A stretch of DNA of 43,277 bases from Pseudomonadota bacterium (GCA_027621535.1 JAQCBB010000005.1:1-43277); one strand, 5' to 3'; positions 8,924 through 20,220 are shown, counted from the first letter of the stretch. Translations and numbers: made by a program. Notes: generated from the sequence alone by a model not told the origin.

Positions 8924-9956
8924 CGATGCTCAAAATCAAAAGGGAAGGAGCAATTGCAGTTGCAATTGGTTCCCAATCATTTAATACACCAATATGTCTA
9001 AATAATGAATTCATAATTTGATAAGTGATTCCAAAAATTATTCCTAAAAACATTTTGAGATATTTTCCTCCAGAGCGTTCTTGAAAAAAACCGAAAGGCA
9101 CAGAAAAGAGAATCATAATCATTGGCATTAGTGGTTGAATTATCTTTTCCCAAAATGAAACTTCGTAGCGTGATGTTTTTTGATTATTCTTTTCTAGATA
9201 TTTTATAAAGTCGTTTAGATCAAAAATAGACATTCGGTCAGGCGAAATAAGTAATACATTCATCATTTCTGGTTTGATCATAGACTTCCATGTTCCGGTT
9301 GCAATTTCGATAACATCAAAACCTTCATTTTTGATGAACGATTGTTTAATATTTTCCAGCTCCCAAGCGCCATTTTTATACTTACCATTGCCAGCGTCTA
9401 CAATCGATCTTAATGTAAATGAATTATCAAATTCATAAATATGAATATCTTTTAAAGAGGCATCCGGAAAAACATTTTCAATATTCACAAAATTATTTCC
9501 ATCTTTCATCCAAAAGCCTGACCTAAAATCAGTTGATACTGTTCCATCGGTAGCATTAATTTTTACTTGTTGCGCATTTTTTTCGCTAATTGGAGTAATT
9601 AAATTTCCGACAAAAAAAGTGAGAAAACTGAATACAAGAGAGACAAAAAGAAGTGACGATGCAATTTTAAAAATAGACATTCCACTGGTTCGCATAACTA
9701 CAATTTCTGAATTACCTGATAATTGTCCAATGGTGAACATAGAGCCAATAAGGCAAGCTAATGGAATCATCTCATACAAATGACCAGGCATGCTGAGAAA
9801 GATAAATGTGATGATTTTAGGTAAATCATATCTCTCTGAGTTTAGGTTTCCTATTTCTTGAAGAAAATCAAAAAAAGCAAATAATAAGAGAAGGCTAATC
9901 GCAACAAGGCTAATATTTATAAAAAATTCAAAATTTAGATATCGTGCGAGTTTCAT
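8889..9956 (-). CDS. lptG: LPS export ABC transporter permease LptG
   Basis: 355 aa, YjgP/YjgQ family; overlaps lptF start. Confidence 0.9.
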   Translation of the reverse strand: MKLARYLNFEFFINISLVAISLLLLFAFFDFLQEIGNLNSERYDLPKIITFIFLSMPGHLYEMIPLACLIGSMFTIGQLSGNSEIVVMRTSGMSIFKIASSLLFVSLVFSFLTFFVGNLITPISEKNAQQVKINATDGTVSTDFRSGFWMKDGNNFVNIENVFPDASLKDIHIYEFDNSFTLRSIVDAGNGKYKNGAWELENIKQSFIKNEGFDVIEIATGTWKSMIKPEMMNVLLISPDRMSIFDLNDFIKYLEKNNQKTSRYEVSFWEKIIQPLMPMIMILFSVPFGFFQERSGGKYLKMFLGIIFGITYQIMNSLFRHIGVLNDWEPIATAIAPSLLILSIAIFLMMKFERQ

Positions 9957-11062
9957 GATTTTAATTTATTTTTAAAATTTTGAATTTGAGAAGGAACCAG
10001 GGGAAGATTTAAGTTTCGCCTAAAGAGCAAATAGCTTGCAATAAGTGTAATGAATATGTGTATCAGGGAAGCGCCTAGGTAGGGATTGATCTTGCCAAGA
10101 TGAATATAGCTTTGAGAAACGCCCATTAGATTGTTATAAATTGCAAAAATCAGGATCGCTATGATTATATTTGTTGATCGACTGGCTCTTGGATTAATAA
10201 AACTTAAAGGGATGGCTAAAAATATTAAGATTAATGCGGAGATCGGTAAAGATATTCTCCAAGCTAGCTCTGCCCAGTCACGATTTGTCCTCGAAGCTAA
10301 TAAGATGAGGGTTGGAATAGCCTCAATCTGATTAACATTTATGATCGGCGGTAATTTTTTTTCAATTAGAAAACCGTAATCTTTAAATTGTATTTCAGTA
10401 AATTCATTTGTCTCATGATTTACCTCATATCGTTTACCATTTTTTAAAACAACATACTCATCATCATTATTAGTTTTGACCCGACTGCCTTCATTTGCAA
10501 CAATGATACCTAACTTTCCATTTTGAACAGATTGAACAAAAATATTTTTGACTTTACTCCCTAGATCACCGAATCCTTCAACATAAAATACTCTTTCTTT
10601 GCTCTTAGATTCCCTAAATGAACCAGGTGAAATAGTTGCCAGCTCATCACGATTTTTTAATCCTGCTTTATATTCTTCAGATTTTTGAGTTGCCCACGGA
10701 CTTAAGTACAGACTTAGAAATCCTATTAGGATTATTATAGGTAATGAAAAAAACATTATGGGTCTGATAAAGCTGGTTAGCCCTAATCCAGAACTGAACC
10801 AGATCATCATTTCACTATCTCTAAACCATCGACTGAGAGTTAATAAGATTGTCAGAAAAAGAGTTAAAGTTAGAAGAATTGGTAAATATTTAAGCAAACT
10901 GAAAATCAGGATGGTGACAATCGAATCGTTCGGTATAATACCTTTTGAAGCCAGTCGAAAAACAATAACACCTCTTTGTGCAATTACGATGCCTGATAAA
11001 ATCAATATCGTCGACAAAGAATTATAAAACAATTCATTTTTTAGTTTGTTTTGATATAACAT
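9953..11062 (-). CDS. lptF: LPS export ABC transporter permease LptF
   Basis: 369 aa YjgP/YjgQ family; divergent from pepA as in many proteobacteria. Confidence 0.9.
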   Translation of the reverse strand: MLYQNKLKNELFYNSLSTILILSGIVIAQRGVIVFRLASKGIIPNDSIVTILIFSLLKYLPILLTLTLFLTILLTLSRWFRDSEMMIWFSSGLGLTSFIRPIMFFSLPIIILIGFLSLYLSPWATQKSEEYKAGLKNRDELATISPGSFRESKSKERVFYVEGFGDLGSKVKNIFVQSVQNGKLGIIVANEGSRVKTNNDDEYVVLKNGKRYEVNHETNEFTEIQFKDYGFLIEKKLPPIINVNQIEAIPTLILLASRTNRDWAELAWRISLPISALILIFLAIPLSFINPRASRSTNIIIAILIFAIYNNLMGVSQSYIHLGKINPYLGASLIHIFITLIASYLLFRRNLNLPLVPSQIQNFKNKLKS

Positions 11063-11078
11063 TTATTAAGGATTACGT

Positions 11079-12560
11079 ATGAAATTTGAAATAGCCTCAA
11101 CAGAAAAGATTAATTATTCCTCGGATATTATCATAATAGCAATTGATAATAAAAATAACCTTATTAATGCAAGTGGATTGGCAAAGCCTGATGAGGGAAT
11201 CATTAAAGCTTTAATGAAAAAAAATCATCTTGGTGAAAAAGATTTTAGTACGGCTGTTGCGAATGATGTGTTAGGTAACAAACAATTTCTTTTAGCTCGA
11301 CTTAACAACCTTGAACAGCTCGATGTCAAAGGTTTACATAAATTTTTTAATAATATCTTCTGCCATCTTGCTAAATTGAACTTTAAAAGTGCTCAGATTT
11401 GTTTGTGTAAATTTGCAAGCCTGAATGAGCTAGGTGCAAAAACTGTAGTTAAATTTTATGCTCGCTCTGCGCTGCATAATTTTTATAAAATTAATTCAGT
11501 TAAAAGTTCTAAATCTTCCCAGCCTATTGTCAAACTCATCATTCATTTAAACAAAAAATATTTACCTCAAGCAAAATCAGGACTTGTCATTGGACAAGCT
11601 ATCGCAGAGGGCGCTAATTTAACTAAAGATCTTGGTAATTTACCTCCGAATTATTGTACGCCAACCTATTTGGGCACTGTTGCAAAAAAACTTGCAAAAG
11701 ACAATGCCATGAAAGTCAAAGTACTGGGTAAAGCAGAAATAGAAAAATTAAAAATGGGATCATTTCTTTCGGTTGCTAAGGGGAGTAGAGAGGAGCCAAA
11801 GTTTATTGTTCTTGAGCATTTGAAAGGAAAAAAAACACAAAAGCCATTAGTCCTTGTTGGCAAGGGAATTACATTTGATGCAGGAGGCATTTCCTTAAAG
11901 CCCGGTTTAAACATGGATGAAATGAAGTGGGATATGGGAGGAGCAGCATCTGTGCTTGGTGTTATGAAAACTATAGGTCAATTAAAGCTTCCATTAAATG
12001 TCATCGCTTTAATTCCTAGTTGTGAAAATTTACCGGATGGCATGGCTGTTAAGCCGGGCGATGTGGTTACAAGCATGTCCGGACAAACAATTGAAATTCT
12101 CAACACAGACGCAGAGGGCCGTTTAATTCTATGCGATGCTTTAACTTATGCTGAAAGGTATTCTCCAGACTCCGTTATTGATATTGCAACTTTAACCGGA
12201 GCCTGTGTAATTGCTCTCGGTCATGAGGCCAGTGCAGTTTTTTCAAATACCGATAAACTTGCTCAAGAATTAATTTCAGCAGGCGAAGTTGCAAATGATC
12301 GCGCATGGCATATGCCTTTATGGGATGAATACCAACCGCTATTAGACAGTAATTTTGCAGATATGGCTAATATTGGTGGCCGAGCTGCGGGGTCGATTAC
12401 AGCCGCATGTTTTTTATCTAGGTTTGCAAAAAAATATAATTGGGCACATTTAGATATTGCGGGAACAGCATGGATTTCAGGTGGAAAGGCAAAAGGAAGT
12501 ACCGGAAGGCCTGTGAACTTACTTGTAGAATTTTTATTAAATCGCACCAAAGGCAAATGA
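11079..12560 (+). CDS. pepA: Leucyl aminopeptidase (M17)
   Basis: [34 protein letters not shown]. Confidence 0.97.
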   Translation: MKFEIASTEKINYSSDIIIIAIDNKNNLINASGLAKPDEGIIKALMKKNHLGEKDFSTAVANDVLGNKQFLLARLNNLEQLDVKGLHKFFNNIFCHLAKLNFKSAQICLCKFASLNELGAKTVVKFYARSALHNFYKINSVKSSKSSQPIVKLIIHLNKKYLPQAKSGLVIGQAIAEGANLTKDLGNLPPNYCTPTYLGTVAKKLAKDNAMKVKVLGKAEIEKLKMGSFLSVAKGSREEPKFIVLEHLKGKKTQKPLVLVGKGITFDAGGISLKPGLNMDEMKWDMGGAASVLGVMKTIGQLKLPLNVIALIPSCENLPDGMAVKPGDVVTSMSGQTIEILNTDAEGRLILCDALTYAERYSPDSVIDIATLTGACVIALGHEASAVFSNTDKLAQELISAGEVANDRAWHMPLWDEYQPLLDSNFADMANIGGRAAGSITAACFLSRFAKKYNWAHLDIAGTAWISGGKAKGSTGRPVNLLVEFLLNRTKGK

Positions 12561-12973
12561 CTAAAATAGATTTTTTATACAATGTTGATCACTTTACCAA
12601 TGGATTAGGACTAATTTTATGTAATTTTTACGAAAATCAAAAAACATTAATTTTTGCCAATGCCGGCCACAAAAATATCTCTGATTCGTTATGGCAATTT
12701 GAAGGTTTTTATCCTCATCATGTTGGAGAATATCCTGAAGAGAAAAAGCCACATGAAAATATCTTAATAAGTAATAAGTTTCACTATTGTTTTGATGAGC
12801 TATTAATTAACGTATCCAATATGGATTGTTTATTTTTTAGCCGTTTTGTAAACTTAATTGAAGTTGTCACTAATGATCGATTAATAAAAGATAATGCTCG
12901 AAACCGATTAAAAAAATATCGCGATTATGGATTTAAAGTAAATTTAATTAATTATCAGGAACTAACCAACTAA
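12557..12973 (+). CDS. holC: DNA polymerase III chi subunit
   Basis: ATG overlaps the pepA stop (ATGA); [10 protein letters not shown]... HolC-like; conserved position after pepA. Confidence 0.85.
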   Translation: MTKIDFLYNVDHFTNGLGLILCNFYENQKTLIFANAGHKNISDSLWQFEGFYPHHVGEYPEEKKPHENILISNKFHYCFDELLINVSNMDCLFFSRFVNLIEVVTNDRLIKDNARNRLKKYRDYGFKVNLINYQELTN

Positions 12974-13324
12974 TTTTTCGTACTCTGCTTTTGAGATAGT
13001 TTCGAACTGGCTTAAAGATTTTATTTCACATATCCATGACTCATAAGGTGAGTCATTTACGCTGGTAAGATTGTCCATAAGCTCATGATTAATTTTGGTA
13101 ATTTTTAAATCGGAGGGGCTTATTAAATCAGACGCAGTTTTTACAGATTCAATCACACCAAACGCATCGCCAGAATTAATGATTTCATTTTCTTTTAATT
13201 CAATAAAAACAATATCACCTAAAAGATCTTGTGCATAATCAGTGACGCCAACCTGATATAAGTCGTCACTGATTGATTTGACCCATATATGGTCTTTCGT
13301 AAACATTAATTCTGCTGAATTCAT
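12962..13324 (-). CDS. gcvH: Glycine cleavage system H protein
   Basis: MFTKDHIWV, GVTDYAQDLLGDIVFIELK, lipoylation motif GVIESVKTASD; start MNSAEL chosen inside the track ORF. Confidence 0.9.
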   Translation of the reverse strand: MNSAELMFTKDHIWVKSISDDLYQVGVTDYAQDLLGDIVFIELKENEIINSGDAFGVIESVKTASDLISPSDLKITKINHELMDNLTSVNDSPYESWICEIKSLSQFETISKAEYEKLVG

Positions 13325-13401
13325 AATAATTTCTATATTAAGTGTGACAAAAAAAAATTTATTGTATATCATTAACAGAATAAATAAACCGTGAGAAATA
13401 A

Positions 13402-14262
13402 ATGTATCGAAAATTATTAGTTCTAATTTCTCTCCTATTATCAGTATTCAGTCTCAGTGCTGAAGAATTTCTAGACTACTCAAAATATTATAAGCAGTTG
13501 ACCATCAAATCTCCCAAAGCGATTATTTATGATGCAGAGACAGGGGATGTAATTTATGAAAAAAAGGGCAATGAGAAAAGCTCAATAGCTTCATTAACAA
13601 AACTCATGACTGCAATGGTGATTATTGATTCCAATTTAGATCTGAATGAAATAGTTACCATTACAAAAGGTGATTTTGATCGAATTAAAGGAACTACATC
13701 ACGTCTATGGTTGGGTTCTGAGCTAACTCGGAAACAATTATTAACAATTGCATTAATTGCTTCTGACAATCGAGCCGCCTCTGCGATTGCAAATTCTTAC
13801 CCCGGTGGAAAATTAGCTTTTGTGAAAGCAATGAATGTAAAAGCAAAACAATTAGATATGTTTGATACTATGTTTACAGATCCAACAGGTCTTGATAAAA
13901 ATAATATATCTACCGCTTTTGATTTAGTTAAGATGGCTCAAGCATCGAATCAATACCCTTTAATCAGAGAGCTGACCACTTCATCCTATTATGAGGCTTT
14001 TATTAAAAACAAAAATAAAACATTAAATTATAACAATACAAATTTATTGGTCAGACAAGGCTTGTGGGATATTGATGTCTCTAAAACTGGATATATTCGT
14101 GAAGCAGGGAAATGTTTGCTGATGCAAACGAAAGTCATAGACAAGCCAATCATCATGGTTTTTTTGGAATCTTATGGGAAATATACTCGAACTGCGGATG
14201 CAAAAAGGGTAAAGCAATGGCTTGAAAATATTCACATTCAAGCTAATCTTACCCTACGTTAA
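13402..14262 (+). CDS. pbpG: D-alanyl-D-alanine endopeptidase (PBP7-type, S11)
   Basis: SxxK (SLTK), SDN and KTG motifs: SIASLTKLMTAMVI, ASDNRAAS, SKTGYI. Confidence 0.85.
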   Translation: MYRKLLVLISLLLSVFSLSAEEFLDYSKYYKQLTIKSPKAIIYDAETGDVIYEKKGNEKSSIASLTKLMTAMVIIDSNLDLNEIVTITKGDFDRIKGTTSRLWLGSELTRKQLLTIALIASDNRAASAIANSYPGGKLAFVKAMNVKAKQLDMFDTMFTDPTGLDKNNISTAFDLVKMAQASNQYPLIRELTTSSYYEAFIKNKNKTLNYNNTNLLVRQGLWDIDVSKTGYIREAGKCLLMQTKVIDKPIIMVFLESYGKYTRTADAKRVKQWLENIHIQANLTLR

Positions 14263-14263
14263 A

Positions 14264-16738
14264 TTATTTTTTCTTTTTTTTCTTTGAGCCCTTATCTCTT
14301 TCAACTTTTGCATTAACAATTGCAACCGCCTCATCAAGACTGATAGTCTCAAAATCATATTTGTGACTTAATGGAGCTTTAATTTTTCCTCGTTGTAAAT
14401 ATGGCCCCCAGCGTCCTTTTAAAACCTCAATACTTTCTTTAGTAACTAGATCTTCCCCAATAACCCTTAATGGTTTATTTTTTTCAATTAATTCCGTTAC
14501 CAATTCAATAGCCCTTTCGTGTGTGATATCGAAAATATCATCAGCTTTTGGAATAGATTTAAATTTTCCATCATGACTGATATAGGGACCAAATCGGCCA
14601 ATATTTGCAAGTATTGCTTTGCCAGATTCAGGATAAATACCCAAGTCAATTGGGAGACTTAATAATTTTTTTGCAATATCCTCATTCACTGAATAGATGG
14701 GTATATTATTAGGAATGCTGATCCTCTTTGGTTTTATTTTTTCGCCATCTTTTTGTAAACCAACTTGTAAGTAAGGTCCATAAGGCCCTCTTAAAAGAAG
14801 AATATCTTCATTAAAATCACCATCACGATAAATTACTTGAGGATCATTTGATGCATTTTCTTCATTTACATTTCGAGTGTAATCACATTCGGGATAACCA
14901 CTGCATCCAATAAATTTTCCTCTTTTACCTAATCTGGAAAATAATGGCTGACTACATTTTGGGCATGCTTCATTTATGTCTTCTTGCGTGATCGATGCAC
15001 GATCAATATTTTCTTTATCTTTAATTTGTGCATTAAAATCACTCCAAAAAGATTTTAAGATAGGTATCCATTCTTTTGAGTCAGCAGCAATATCATCTAA
15101 ATTAGATTCTAAATTTGCGGTAAATTCATAATCAACATATTTAAAAAAATGTTCAGTGAGGAATTTATTTACAACTAATCCGACATCTGTTGGTGTAAAT
15201 CTTTTTTTATCAAGAATGACATACTCCCTGTCTTGAAGAGTTGAAATAATGGAGGCGTATGTTGATGGTCTTCCGATACCATACTCTTCTAAAGTTTTTA
15301 CAAGACTAGCCTCACTAAACCTTGGTGGAGGCTCAGTAAAATGTTGTGTACCATAAATTTTCTTAATAGTTAACTCTTCACCCACGTCAAGTTCTGGAAT
15401 TTTTTTATCATCAAAATCTGTGTCATTTGATGAATCATCATTTCCTTCAATATAAAGTGCCATAAATCCTGGAAATTTCATGGTTTGCCCGTTCGCTCTA
15501 AAGATAGATTCCCCCTTACCGATTTCCAAATCAACACTCACCGCATCAAATTGTGCTGACGTCATTTGACAAGCGATACTTCTTTTCCAAATAATTTCAT
15601 ATAATCTAAATTGCTCTGGAGACAAATAAGCTTTAATTTTCTCAGGGGTTTTTTTAATATCTGTTGGTCGAATTGCTTCATGAGCCTCTTGAGCATTTTT
15701 TGACTTTGTTCTGTATCCAATTGAATTTGTAGGCAAATAGTCTGGATCATAATTAGATTTTATGTAATTTCTAATTTGATTTAATGCTTCATTAGATAGG
15801 CTAAATGAGTCAGTTCTCATATAAGTAATTAAACCAGCAGTACCATCGCCCAATGCGATTCCCTCATATAACTGTTGAGCAATTCGCATGGTTCGGCTTG
15901 TTGTAAAACCAAGCTTTCTTGCAGCCTCCTGCTGAAGTGTTGATGTTGTAAAAGGAGGAGCAGGATTTCTCACTCTTTTTTTCTTATCAACTCGGGTAAC
16001 TTTACATTTACCGGAAGATTTTAAGAGAAGATCGCCAACAATTTTTTGTTGATCATTTTCTGTAATAATAGTGAACTGTTCAACTTTTTTATCATCGAGT
16101 TGAATTAATTTTGATGCAAAAAGGCTATTTAGTTTAAGTGCTTCAAGATGAATGCTCCAATATTCTTGTTGTTTAAACTTCTTAATTTCTGCTTCACGCT
16201 CACATATTAATCTTAAAGCGGGGCTTTGAACTCTTCCAGCAGACAAGCCTCTTCTTATTTTTTTCCATAGGAGTGGTGATAAATTAAACCCTACTAAGTA
16301 ATCGAGAGCTCTTCTTGCTTGTTGAGCGTTGACTAGTGCTATGCAAACGTCTCTAGGTTTTTTAATGGCCTCTTGAATTGCTTCCTTTGTAATCTCTTCG
16401 AAAACTACTCTTTTGATCAATTTTTGATCAGCAGTTATTTTTTTTGATTTTAAAATTTCAACAATATGCCATGAGATCGCTTCTCCTTCACGATCAGGAT
16501 CGGTGGCCAAATATATCTCATCAGATTTTTTGGCTGCATTAATGATTGCATCTAAGTATTTTTTGTTTCGATCAATAAGTGCATATTCCATTTTGAAAGA
16601 ATCTGTATCAATAGCTCCTGACTTAGGTAATAGATCTCTAACATGCCCATATGTAGCAAGAACATTAAAGTCACTTCCTAGGTATTTATTAATGGTTTTT
16701 GCTTTTGATGGAGATTCAACAATTAATAGTTTACTCAT
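14264..16738 (-). CDS. topA: DNA topoisomerase I
   Basis: KLLIVESPSKAKTINKYLG, YMRTDS, C-terminal CPKC...CSGYPEC zinc motif, poly-Lys tail. Confidence 0.98.
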   Translation of the reverse strand: MSKLLIVESPSKAKTINKYLGSDFNVLATYGHVRDLLPKSGAIDTDSFKMEYALIDRNKKYLDAIINAAKKSDEIYLATDPDREGEAISWHIVEILKSKKITADQKLIKRVVFEEITKEAIQEAIKKPRDVCIALVNAQQARRALDYLVGFNLSPLLWKKIRRGLSAGRVQSPALRLICEREAEIKKFKQQEYWSIHLEALKLNSLFASKLIQLDDKKVEQFTIITENDQQKIVGDLLLKSSGKCKVTRVDKKKRVRNPAPPFTTSTLQQEAARKLGFTTSRTMRIAQQLYEGIALGDGTAGLITYMRTDSFSLSNEALNQIRNYIKSNYDPDYLPTNSIGYRTKSKNAQEAHEAIRPTDIKKTPEKIKAYLSPEQFRLYEIIWKRSIACQMTSAQFDAVSVDLEIGKGESIFRANGQTMKFPGFMALYIEGNDDSSNDTDFDDKKIPELDVGEELTIKKIYGTQHFTEPPPRFSEASLVKTLEEYGIGRPSTYASIISTLQDREYVILDKKRFTPTDVGLVVNKFLTEHFFKYVDYEFTANLESNLDDIAADSKEWIPILKSFWSDFNAQIKDKENIDRASITQEDINEACPKCSQPLFSRLGKRGKFIGCSGYPECDYTRNVNEENASNDPQVIYRDGDFNEDILLLRGPYGPYLQVGLQKDGEKIKPKRISIPNNIPIYSVNEDIAKKLLSLPIDLGIYPESGKAILANIGRFGPYISHDGKFKSIPKADDIFDITHERAIELVTELIEKNKPLRVIGEDLVTKESIEVLKGRWGPYLQRGKIKAPLSHKYDFETISLDEAVAIVNAKVERDKGSKKKKKK

Positions 16739-16805
16739 ACGCTTCTTTCAAAAATGAAAGTGCATCATAATTAGAATTAATTAAAATGACAAGTTCATTG
16801 AAAAA

Positions 16806-17659
16806 TTATGATTGTAGAATATCAAATACTTTTCTTATTTTTTTCAAATTTTTGAAATCAAAGAGTTGGGTGTCTGCGAGGTGTGAGGGTTCAATATTCA
16901 TCAGTGCATTAAAGATATTATTTAATCTTCCGGGTTGTTCTTTTTCCCACTCAAGAATTATCTTCTTCATTTTTTTTCTTTGAAGATTTTCCTGTGTGCC
17001 ACATAAGTTACAAGGAATAATTGGAAAATTCATTACTTTTGAATATGAAGCAATATCTTTTTCCTCTATATAAGATAATGGACGAATTACAATATTAGTC
17101 TGGTCGTCCGATAAAAGTTAGGCGGCATAGCTTTTAATTTTGATCCAAAAAATATATTCATGAGTAAAGTTTCAACAATGTCATTTTTGTGATGACCAAG
17201 CGCTATTTTATTGGCTCCAATTTCACGTGCAACACGATAAATAATACCTCTTCTTAATCTAGAACATAAAGAGCAAGTAGTTTGACCTTCAGGTATCTTT
17301 TCTTTAACAATAGAGTAAGTATCCTCTGTGATGATGCGATAGTTTACATGATGTTTTTCTAAATAATGAGGCAAAACCTCATCGGGAAATCCTAGCTGTT
17401 TTTGGTCAAGATTCATAGCAATGAGATCAAAATGAATAGGAGCTCTTTTTTTAAGGGCAGATAGTAATGAGAGTAAAGTGTAAGAATCTTTGCCTCCACT
17501 AAGACAGACCATTACAATATCGCCATCCTCAATCATGTTGAAATCTGATATCGCTTTCCCCGTCGCAGAAATAAATTTATTTCGAAGCTTGACGAAATTT
17601 CGACTTACATTGTGAGGTAAAACCGATCTTGACTCATAATGAAAAAGATCTTCCACCAT
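16806..17659 (-). pseudogene. ttcA: tRNA 2-thiocytidine(32) synthetase TtcA, frameshifted at about 17116-17120
   Basis: N-part ORF ending ...[14 protein letters not shown]; the alternative frame continues [47 protein letters not shown]...PSHLADTQLFDF. SGGKDS and CSLC motifs are in the N-part. Confidence 0.88.
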
Positions 17660-18404
17660 CAACCTCCAGCACATGGCCAGTAGTATATGTTGCACTAGAA
17701 ATTAAAAAATAGACAGCCTCTGCAATGTCTTGAGGAGAACCTGATTTTTTAAGTAATGTTTCTTTTATAACTTTGTCTTGATATTTTTTTGAGAATTCTT
17801 TAGTGTTTTCAGGCCACAGAATCGGACCCGGAGCAACGGCGTTAACTCTAATCAAAGGAGATAGTTCTTGAGCAAGAGAGTGAGTCAGGGTAACTAATCC
17901 AGCTTTAGCGATAGAATAAATTATATAATTTTTTTTTGGACTTTTAATGTGTGTATCAGTAATATTCACAATAGATCCACATGTTTTGTTTAAATAGGGA
18001 GCAGCATATTTTGTTAAAAAAAGTGGCGCCTTAAGATTGCTTCCTAAAAGATCATCCCAATCATGTGTATTTATCTTGGCTAGTGGAGTTGGAAAATAAG
18101 TGGAAGCATTGTTTATTAAACAATCAAGTCTAGAAAATTTATTTATGCATGCCTCAATAAGAGATTCATATGAGCTTGAATCAATCAAATCTGCTTTAAA
18201 AATTTCTGCTGAATTTTCTCTTTTTCGATTGAGCTTGAGTTTTAATTTTTTTGCTTCCTCTTCAGAGTGTCGATAATGTATAAGAACATTCATGCCTTTT
18301 GAGTGAAGAAACTCTGAAATATGCGCACCAATTCTTTTTGCTCCTCCTGTAATGAGAGCTGTTTTTTTTGTGATATTCTTAGTCATTCCTTTATTATAAT
18401 TCAA
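17634..18404 (-). CDS. SDR family oxidoreductase, pteridine reductase-like (FolM-type)
   Basis: [40 protein letters not shown]. Confidence 0.82.
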   Translation of the reverse strand: MNYNKGMTKNITKKTALITGGAKRIGAHISEFLHSKGMNVLIHYRHSEEEAKKLKLKLNRKRENSAEIFKADLIDSSSYESLIEACINKFSRLDCLINNASTYFPTPLAKINTHDWDDLLGSNLKAPLFLTKYAAPYLNKTCGSIVNITDTHIKSPKKNYIIYSIAKAGLVTLTHSLAQELSPLIRVNAVAPGPILWPENTKEFSKKYQDKVIKETLLKKSGSPQDIAEAVYFLISSATYTTGHVLEVDGGRSFSL

Positions 18405-18448
18405 GCAAATAATCTAAAGTTGTTATTATTAAAAAAAGATTTTCAAAG

Positions 18449-19537
18449 ATGCTATTACAAGAAAAAATAAAAAATAAAATATCTTCAACAAATGATCAGT
18501 TAATTTCCTTTTCTGAATTTATGCAGATGTGTCTTTATGATCTAGATTATGGATATTATTCTTCTAAAAAAAACCAATTTGGCTCGAAGGGTGACTTTTA
18601 TACGGCGCCCTTACTTGGAAATTTGTTTAGTAATTTATTAGTGAAACAAATTCTTGACTGTTTTTTAGAGGTTGATAGAAACATTATCGAAATTGGTTCC
18701 GGAAATGGCCAGCTTGCTAAAGATTTAATTATCGAGTTAATTAAACAAAACCAAGATATTAAAAGCTACTATATTCAAGAAAAAAGTTCGACCTTAAGGG
18801 AGCAACAAAAAATATTCTTAAAAAATAGTTTATCAAAAAATCAATTTGATAAGGTGCAATGGATTGATGATTTTCCGAATAACTTTAATGGAGTCATTAT
18901 CGCCAATGAATTATTTGACGCAATTCCTACCAATGTTTACGAAGCTTCAAACTACAATATTTATGAAAGGTGTGTTGCGTTTGAGAAAGATAAATTTTTA
19001 TGGCGAACTAGACCTTGTTTGTTAAAATTTGATTACCAGTTATCTTTACCTCCTTCAAAAATAATATTTGAGTATTCCAGTTTATATAGAGAGATAATTG
19101 AGAGTTTTTCAAAAACACAAAAAAGTGTTTTCTTAATCATTGATTATGGAATGGAGGAACGTCAATTGTTTCATCCGCAAAGATTTGATGGAACTTTTAG
19201 AGGTTTTGTTAACAATAGATTAACTTCAGATGTTCTTTTAAATGTAGGAAATCAAGACATCACCTATCATGTAAACTTTACACATCTTGCATTTTTAACA
19301 AAACAATATGATATGAATATTTTGGGATATACGTCTCAATCTCATTTTTTGAATAATTTAGGATTAGATTTTATTAATCATCAATCATCACAAGATCATT
19401 ATCAACAATTAAGTGAAATCAATTTATTGACTAGTCCCTCCGAGATGGGAGAGCTAATAAAGGTGATGGCTATAGGAAATAATAATAAAATGGAATTGAG
19501 TGGATTTCGTAATTTTGATAGAACGCATCTTTTATGA
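18449..19537 (+). CDS. SAM-dependent methyltransferase, MidA/NDUFAF7 family
   Basis: SFSEFMQMCLYDLDYGYYSS, GSKGDFYTAPLLGNLF, EIGSGNGQLAKDL, NELFDAIP. Confidence 0.88.
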   Translation: MLLQEKIKNKISSTNDQLISFSEFMQMCLYDLDYGYYSSKKNQFGSKGDFYTAPLLGNLFSNLLVKQILDCFLEVDRNIIEIGSGNGQLAKDLIIELIKQNQDIKSYYIQEKSSTLREQQKIFLKNSLSKNQFDKVQWIDDFPNNFNGVIIANELFDAIPTNVYEASNYNIYERCVAFEKDKFLWRTRPCLLKFDYQLSLPPSKIIFEYSSLYREIIESFSKTQKSVFLIIDYGMEERQLFHPQRFDGTFRGFVNNRLTSDVLLNVGNQDITYHVNFTHLAFLTKQYDMNILGYTSQSHFLNNLGLDFINHQSSQDHYQQLSEINLLTSPSEMGELIKVMAIGNNNKMELSGFRNFDRTHLL

Positions 19538-20220
19538 TTTTGAATAATAGTAGACCCATTAGAAGTTATATAAAAAGACAAGGTCGGCTGACAAATGCTC
19601 AGAAAAATGCTATTGAGTTTCATGGAAGAAATTATTTAATGGATTTTCAAGATAAACATATTAGCTTCGATAATTTATTTGTAAAAAATCTACCCATCGT
19701 TTTTGAAATTGGATTTGGAATGGGAGGAGCTACTCATCAAATTACTAAAGATAATCCTGAAAAAAATTATATCGTCACTGATGTGCATCAACCTGGAATA
19801 GGAAATTTAATAAAATTATGTACTCTAGACTCTCTTGAGAATATAAAAATTATTGAATACGATGGTCTTGAGGTATTGAGAACTATGTTTATTAATCATT
19901 GTTTATTGGGCATTAATATTTTTTTCCCTGATCCTTGGCATAAAAAAAGACATAACAAAAGAAGATTAATTAATAAGGACTCACTGGAGCTATTTTCAAA
20001 AAAAATAATGTTTGGTGGAATGCTGCATATTGCATCAGATTGGGAGCCATATGCAATGAAAATTATAGACTTAATCAGACAAGATAGTAATTATCAAATA
20101 ATAAATAATCATTTTAATGAAAGACCAAAGTTTAGGCCTGAAACCAAATATGAAAGTCGAGGAATACGACTTGGACATAAAGTATGGGATATATTAGCTA
20201 TGAGAAGGAAGCCACTTTAG
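19534..20220 (+). CDS. trmB: tRNA (guanine-N7-)-methyltransferase
   Basis: FEIGFGMGGATHQ, NIFFPDPWHKKRHNKRRL. Confidence 0.96.
   Translation: MILNNSRPIRSYIKRQGRLTNAQKNAIEFHGRNYLMDFQDKHISFDNLFVKNLPIVFEIGFGMGGATHQITKDNPEKNYIVTDVHQPGIGNLIKLCTLDSLENIKIIEYDGLEVLRTMFINHCLLGINIFFPDPWHKKRHNKRRLINKDSLELFSKKIMFGGMLHIASDWEPYAMKIIDLIRQDSNYQIINNHFNERPKFRPETKYESRGIRLGHKVWDILAMRRKPL

Noticed and set aside
16739-16805. Short minus-strand open frame FFNELVILINSNYDALSFLKEAYE* between ttcA and topA
   Set aside because: Only about 23 codons after a stop, no start codon or RBS that supports it.
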